This document shows positions 61,000 to 64,000 of a stretch of DNA of 64,000 nucleotides, one piece after another. The translations under genes and the position numbers were made by a program. This stretch comes from Methylobacter tundripaludum SV96 (GTDB taxonomy: Bacteria; Pseudomonadota; Gammaproteobacteria; Methylococcales; Methylomonadaceae): assembly GCF_000190755.2 (NCBI RefSeq), contig NZ_JH109152.1, positions 1,054,001-1,118,000 of the forward strand, written 5' to 3'. How positions within the stretch are numbered: position 1 is the first letter of the stretch; every line of letters starts with the position of its first letter. The notes beneath the pieces were generated by a model. That model saw only the letters and a list, made by a program, of their open reading frames with translations. It made no database searches and was not told the DNA's origin.

Positions 61000-61440
61000 G
61001 TGAAAATACAACAAATACCCTCAGCGATGTCCTACAAGGGCTTCCAGAAACTCGTAATGTCCATTTGGCGTCTTTTTCATCTTTTTTCGTGTCTTGCACC
61101 CGCGATGCCACAGCCACGTTTGAGGCCATATGCGCGGACTGTTCCAATCCGAACGAGCCAATATGCTGCGTATGCGCGAAGTTAACGAGGTCGACGCATC
61201 AAGCGATGCTTTGTTGGGTGGGTCGGAGTCGGTATTGATCTTTGATGAAAGCGCCTTTGCCAAGAAAGGCACGGCATCGGCGGGTGTGGCTCGGCAGTGG
61301 AATGGTCGGCGAACTGTCAGGTCGGTGTATTCGCGACCTTGTGCCGAGGCGAGATGGCTAGGCAACCGATGGAGACGGCTTTGCCATAGATTAAAATATC
61401 AGAACCCGGAGCGGTGCGCCCCCCCCCTGCCTGGCATGTA
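61000..61440 (+). pseudogene. Remnant of an IS701/IS4-type transposase
   Basis: Fragments: RGLFQSERANMLRMREVNEV (61130 on), ESVLIFDESAFAKKGTASAGVARQW (only part of which is conserved: FDESAFAKKGT with the catalytic Asp), then, after a frameshift near 61310, NCQVGVFATLCRGEMARQP and a stop at about 61390. Typical of IS701-like elements with FDESG-KKG. The rest of the element is gone. Confidence 0.7.
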
Positions 61441-61889
61441 AGAGGTCGAATCCGTTGGGGTAATTTAGTTTCATTGACAAGTGGTAATGGCTATTGGGAT
61501 TCAGCTCCACGATGCGGTAAGGATTTGGTTGAAAATAACTTCCCGAAACCACTATTTTCCATCGTCGAGCCGTTCGTGCTGAGCTTGTCGAAGCATGATC
61601 GGCTTGACGCGGTAGGCCGAAATTTTCCCGCTCACCCTTCGACAAGCTCAGGGCGAACGGAAAAATTTCACTCAATCCATATCGGGAAGTTATTACTGAC
61701 CATATCCTAAATGCCTTCAGGTACTTGCCTGTCGCCTTGGCGCAATTTGGGGCCGGCCACGCCGCTGGCGGCCTAGATGTAATAGTCGCGAATGAAGCGG
61801 AACTCACCGCTGTCCCTGGCCCATAGTTCCAGTTTTTTTTCCTGTTTCAAGGCGATGAAGATGACTTCCCGGGGGGATAGGACACCTTC
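61440..61889 (-). pseudogene. L,D-transpeptidase-like gene remnant, cut by a MITE
   Basis: On the minus strand EVIFIALKQEKKLELWARD, then EFRFIRDYYI, a stop codon (where a lysine codon is expected), AASGVAGPKLRQGDRQVPEG, then a 187-bp element, then YRIVELNPNSHYHLSMKLNY and PNGFD. These are successive parts of a murein L,D-transpeptidase (YafK-like) domain. Removing the element with one TTA joins EGI to YRI in frame. N- and C-terminal parts are lost to other repeats and to the IS701-like remnant. The gene is dead. Confidence 0.75.
61518..61710. mobile_element. Non-autonomous element derived from the ISAzo13-like IS (MITE)
   Basis: A 187-bp element (61521-61707) with ends GGATTTGGTTGAAAATAACT... 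and ...CCATATCC that match the ends of the ISAzo13-like element at 54.5 kb. Each side bears TAA/TTA (61518-61520 and 61708-61710), the same 3-bp duplication. Inside lies another palindrome (GAGCTTGTCGAAG / CTTCGACAAGCTC) and no coding frame. Confidence 0.8.
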
Positions 61890-62017
61890 GCTGCGAGACA
61901 GGAGTCGAGTAGTCCCCAGAAGCGATAGCGCATGTGTTTTCACGAAGCGTTTTTTGCGTAGTGAAAATGCAGGCTTTCCGAAGTCGCGTCGAGTCATTGC
62001 GAGAATGAAGCTGGATA
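61889..62017. repeat. 130-bp dispersed repeat, copy 2
   Basis: Second copy of the repeat at 40397-40529, in the same direction. It adjoins the L,D-transpeptidase remnant and produces a false frame on the minus strand (61773-61997). Confidence 0.8.
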
Positions 62018-62318
62018 TCCCCTCGCTGGGTATCCAACGAATGAAGCAGGACGGCTGGGGCAGCCGCAGGCATTAGCGGTCGCGTAGCTTTTGCCGCTTG
62101 TTGGGCACGGATGCCCATAAAAGCTTTCGCAAAAATAGCGACTCCCCGGCTCAGTAACGCGAAGACAATCAATCTCTAAAGGAAATTCTGATTATGCCTT
62201 TCGGCAAGCTCAGGACGAACGTTACTAGTTGAGTCAGTGCGTCCTGAGTTTTCCGAACCATGAATGGAATCAACTTGTTCGGTGTTTTTTAAAACTGGAA
62301 ATAATACGCGGGCGGCAC

Positions 62319-63009
62319 ATGAACTCAATACATCTGACTGATCAACCCATTTTTGATTATGGCATTGCGCTAGGAATCGGTCTGCTAATCGGTGCCGAAC
62401 GCGAACGGCGCAAAGGAACTGGCCCAACTCGTTCATCGATGGGGGTTGGACCTTCGCCACGGCTTCTCTTCTGGGTGCCGTGAGCCTAACGCTTGGCGAT
62501 GCGATGCTGCTTGCTGTGATGGCACTGGCTATTGCAGGGCTTTCCTTGATGGCGTTTCGGCTCAGCCATGAGAAAGACCCAGGTTTGACGACTGAAGTGG
62601 CACTGTTACTAACACTGCTACTCGGCGGCTTGGCGATGCGCGAGCCTGCTTTGGCGTCAGGAGTGGCTGTCCTTCTGGCCCTATTACTGACCGCACGAAC
62701 CGTCCTTCACCGTTTTGTCAGCACAATCCTGAGTGAGGCCGAACTCAATGATGCGCTGATTCTCGCCGCTGCGGCGCTGGTTCTGTTACCCCTCGCACCA
62801 GACCAGTACCTGGGTCCTTTCAATGCCTTGAACCCTCGGACAATCTGGAAAATTGTTATCCTCATCATGTCAATCAGCGCCACAGGATACATCTCACTGC
62901 GAGTAATGGGGCCACGTATCGGTCTTCCCATCACCGGTCTTGCTTCAGGCTTTGTGTCGAGTGCTGCCACCATTAGCTCAATGGGAGCTCGAGCCGCGAA
63001 GGAGTCTAG
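62319..63009 (+). pseudogene. MgtC/DUF4010 family membrane protein, frameshifted and cut by an IS
   Basis: The N-terminal MgtC-like part (GIALGIGLLIGAERERRKG) is in the frame starting at 62319; after a one-base loss near 62449 the sequence continues in the next frame as TFATASLLGAVSLTLGDAML and on through the DUF4010 domain (ITGLASGFVSSAATISSMG). At 63006-63009 the IS1182-type copy 2 cuts the gene before its C-terminus. So there are two independent lesions. Confidence 0.85.
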
Positions 63010-64000
63010 GAGGCTGTCGGATTAATAGAGCGAGCCTCCCCACTTAATCACGATTAAAATTTAAAAAAGTGGTTTATTGGGATTTTTAATGCCCATAGTT
63101 CTGTTTTATGGGCAGCTCAATGCTCTTTTTCCTCTCTCACCCTCTTAATACATGCATTCTTTTTAAATTCCAGCCTATACAGACTAAATTCCATTCACTT
63201 TGGACGGATTCCAGGCCTCGAAGCTGGAATTGCCTGAATCCCTGGACGTGTTTAATGATGCCAAACACGGTTTCGACAGTAGATTTTCGCTTGCCGTAGA
63301 GTGCTTTGCCCGCTTTGGTTGTTAAGCGATGGGTCATGGCCTCAACCGGCGGTAAGGTGCTTTCGCCTATTTCCGGCTGATGCTGAAACCGGGCGTCAAG
63401 GGCTTGGTTATGGCTTTGCCGCTTTTGGGCGATGTACGGTTTTATCTTTGCATCAGCACACGCCTTTACATTGGCTTGGCTGAAGTAGCCGGTGTCGGCC
63501 AACAGGTTGTCAACACTCCCCAAGCATTCCGGGAGCTGTTCCAGTTTGGCTAAGGCCGGTTCGATTTCTTGTTTGTCGTTGGTGTGTTGGGTGATGTGAT
63601 GAGCAACGATCAGGTGGGTGGCAATATCAACACTGGCTTGGGCGTTATAGGCTTGTTCAAAACCATTAGGGGTCGGCATGATGCGGGACTCTTCATCGGT
63701 CAGGCTGACTTGATCTTTACCTTGAGGCGCATCGGTAGGCGCTTGGGGGGCTTTGCCGCCCATTTTCTTGCCGGTTTCACTCAGGTGTTGTTCACGCTTA
63801 GCCTGCTTTTCGTCATACTCGGCCTTTTCTTGCGCGTAACGCGCCTTGGCACGGGCCTGGATTTCCTGTTTGGCTTTGGCAATCACTGCTAAACGGTCTT
63901 GGCGGCGTTTGAGTTCCTTGGGTACATCCATGTCTTCTGGAAGCGGGGAATTGTCGGCGGCTTCAGCCAGTTTCATCAAGGTTTCAACTTCCTGTTTGAA
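63006..64000 (-). mobile_element. IS1182-type insertion sequence, copy 2 (cut by window edge)
   Basis: Begins at CTAG (63006-63009) and GAGGCTGTCGGATTAATAG; identical to the right end of copy 1 as far as I compared. It lies in opposite direction to copy 1, 47 kb away, and runs off the right edge. Confidence 0.9.
63137..64000 (-). CDS. IS1182-family transposase, C-terminal part (cut by window edge)
   Basis: The last 287 residues of the transposase seen complete at 14985-16343, identical over the shared part, including the second catalytic Asp (LLADTGYFSQ) and the Glu (STVETVFGIIKH). The N-terminus lies beyond the window. The identity shows a recent insertion. Confidence 0.92.
   Translation of the reverse strand, partial: FKQEVETLMKLAEAADNSPLPEDMDVPKELKRRQDRLAVIAKAKQEIQARAKARYAQEKAEYDEKQAKREQHLSETGKKMGGKAPQAPTDAPQGKDQVSLTDEESRIMPTPNGFEQAYNAQASVDIATHLIVAHHITQHTNDKQEIEPALAKLEQLPECLGSVDNLLADTGYFSQANVKACADAKIKPYIAQKRQSHNQALDARFQHQPEIGESTLPPVEAMTHRLTTKAGKALYGKRKSTVETVFGIIKHVQGFRQFQLRGLESVQSEWNLVCIGWNLKRMHVLRG

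Noticed and set aside
1-64000. CRISPR arrays, tRNA and rRNA genes, prophage, plasmid origin
   Set aside because: No regularly spaced repeats with spacers, no cloverleaf with a GGTTC-A/G-A-type arm, no rRNA sequence, and no phage structural or replication genes were seen.

Overview
The window looks like chromosomal DNA from a gammaproteobacterial methanotroph (order Methylococcales; Methylobacter or Methylomonas are plausible relatives, but I cannot place the genus). The strongest sign is a copper membrane monooxygenase operon in the order A-B-C at 43.2-46.0 kb. That is the pxmABC layout, unlike the C-A-B order of classical pmo/amo operons, and all the expected copper ligands are present. Gammaproteobacterial housekeeping blocks (proA-nadD-rsfS, alaC-hom-thrC-recJ, ycaR-kdsB, yciB-yciI-bolA-ppiC) support the placement. 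No tRNA, rRNA or CRISPR array was recognised.

Layout. 0-2.3 kb: the 3' part of feoB, feoC and a tiny membrane protein. 2.5-5.4 kb: a histidine kinase / sigma-54 activator pair whose receiver domain carries an in-frame insertion. 5.5-10.1 kb: VanZ-like protein, DUF455 ferritin-like protein and a four-gene MCE/Mla-type lipid transporter. 10.1-11.2 kb: a predicted minus-strand small RNA and SmbP. 11.4-13.7 kb: proA, nadD, rsfS. 13.7-16.5 kb: repeats, a HEPN-like gene and an intact IS1182-type element. 16.5-21.8 kb: vitamin B12 uptake, with btuM, btuB and a second TonB receptor, each receptor behind its own cobalamin riboswitch and a hairpin that can hide the ribosome binding site. 22-23.3 kb: a RAYT transposase with three 120-bp palindromes and a tandem duplication. 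23.3-28 kb: DUF805, a GspE/PilB ATPase and a minus-strand lipid-type cluster (CarS-like, EEP hydrolase, CDP-alcohol transferase). 28-34.7 kb: ycaR, kdsB, alaC, hom, thrC, recJ. 34.7-42 kb: ppiC, bolA, yciI, yciB, DUF1244, a methyltransferase, an alpha/beta-hydrolase lipoprotein and a Yellow/MRJP-like secreted protein. 42-47.5 kb: a divergent LysR regulator, pxmABC and an MFS transporter. 47.6-54 kb: DUF1993, an HD-domain protein, Lhr helicase and a HugZ-like protein.

From 54.4 kb to the end the DNA is mainly a mobile-element graveyard. It holds a decayed ISAzo13-like IS, an IS630 fragment, a decayed IS3 element, an IS701-like remnant, a small non-autonomous element sitting in a dead L,D-transpeptidase gene, and a second IS1182-type copy cutting a frameshifted MgtC/DUF4010 gene. 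A RimK-like ATP-grasp ligase and two CsbD-type small proteins survive among the debris.

The most notable signals are the pxm locus with its divergent regulator and operator-like dyads, the twin riboswitches whose ribosome-binding-site hairpins keep pairing through a G-U wobble, related repeats inserted in frame into two unrelated conserved genes, an orphan small-RNA transcription unit, and the TTA-flanked MITE derived from the ISAzo13-like element.
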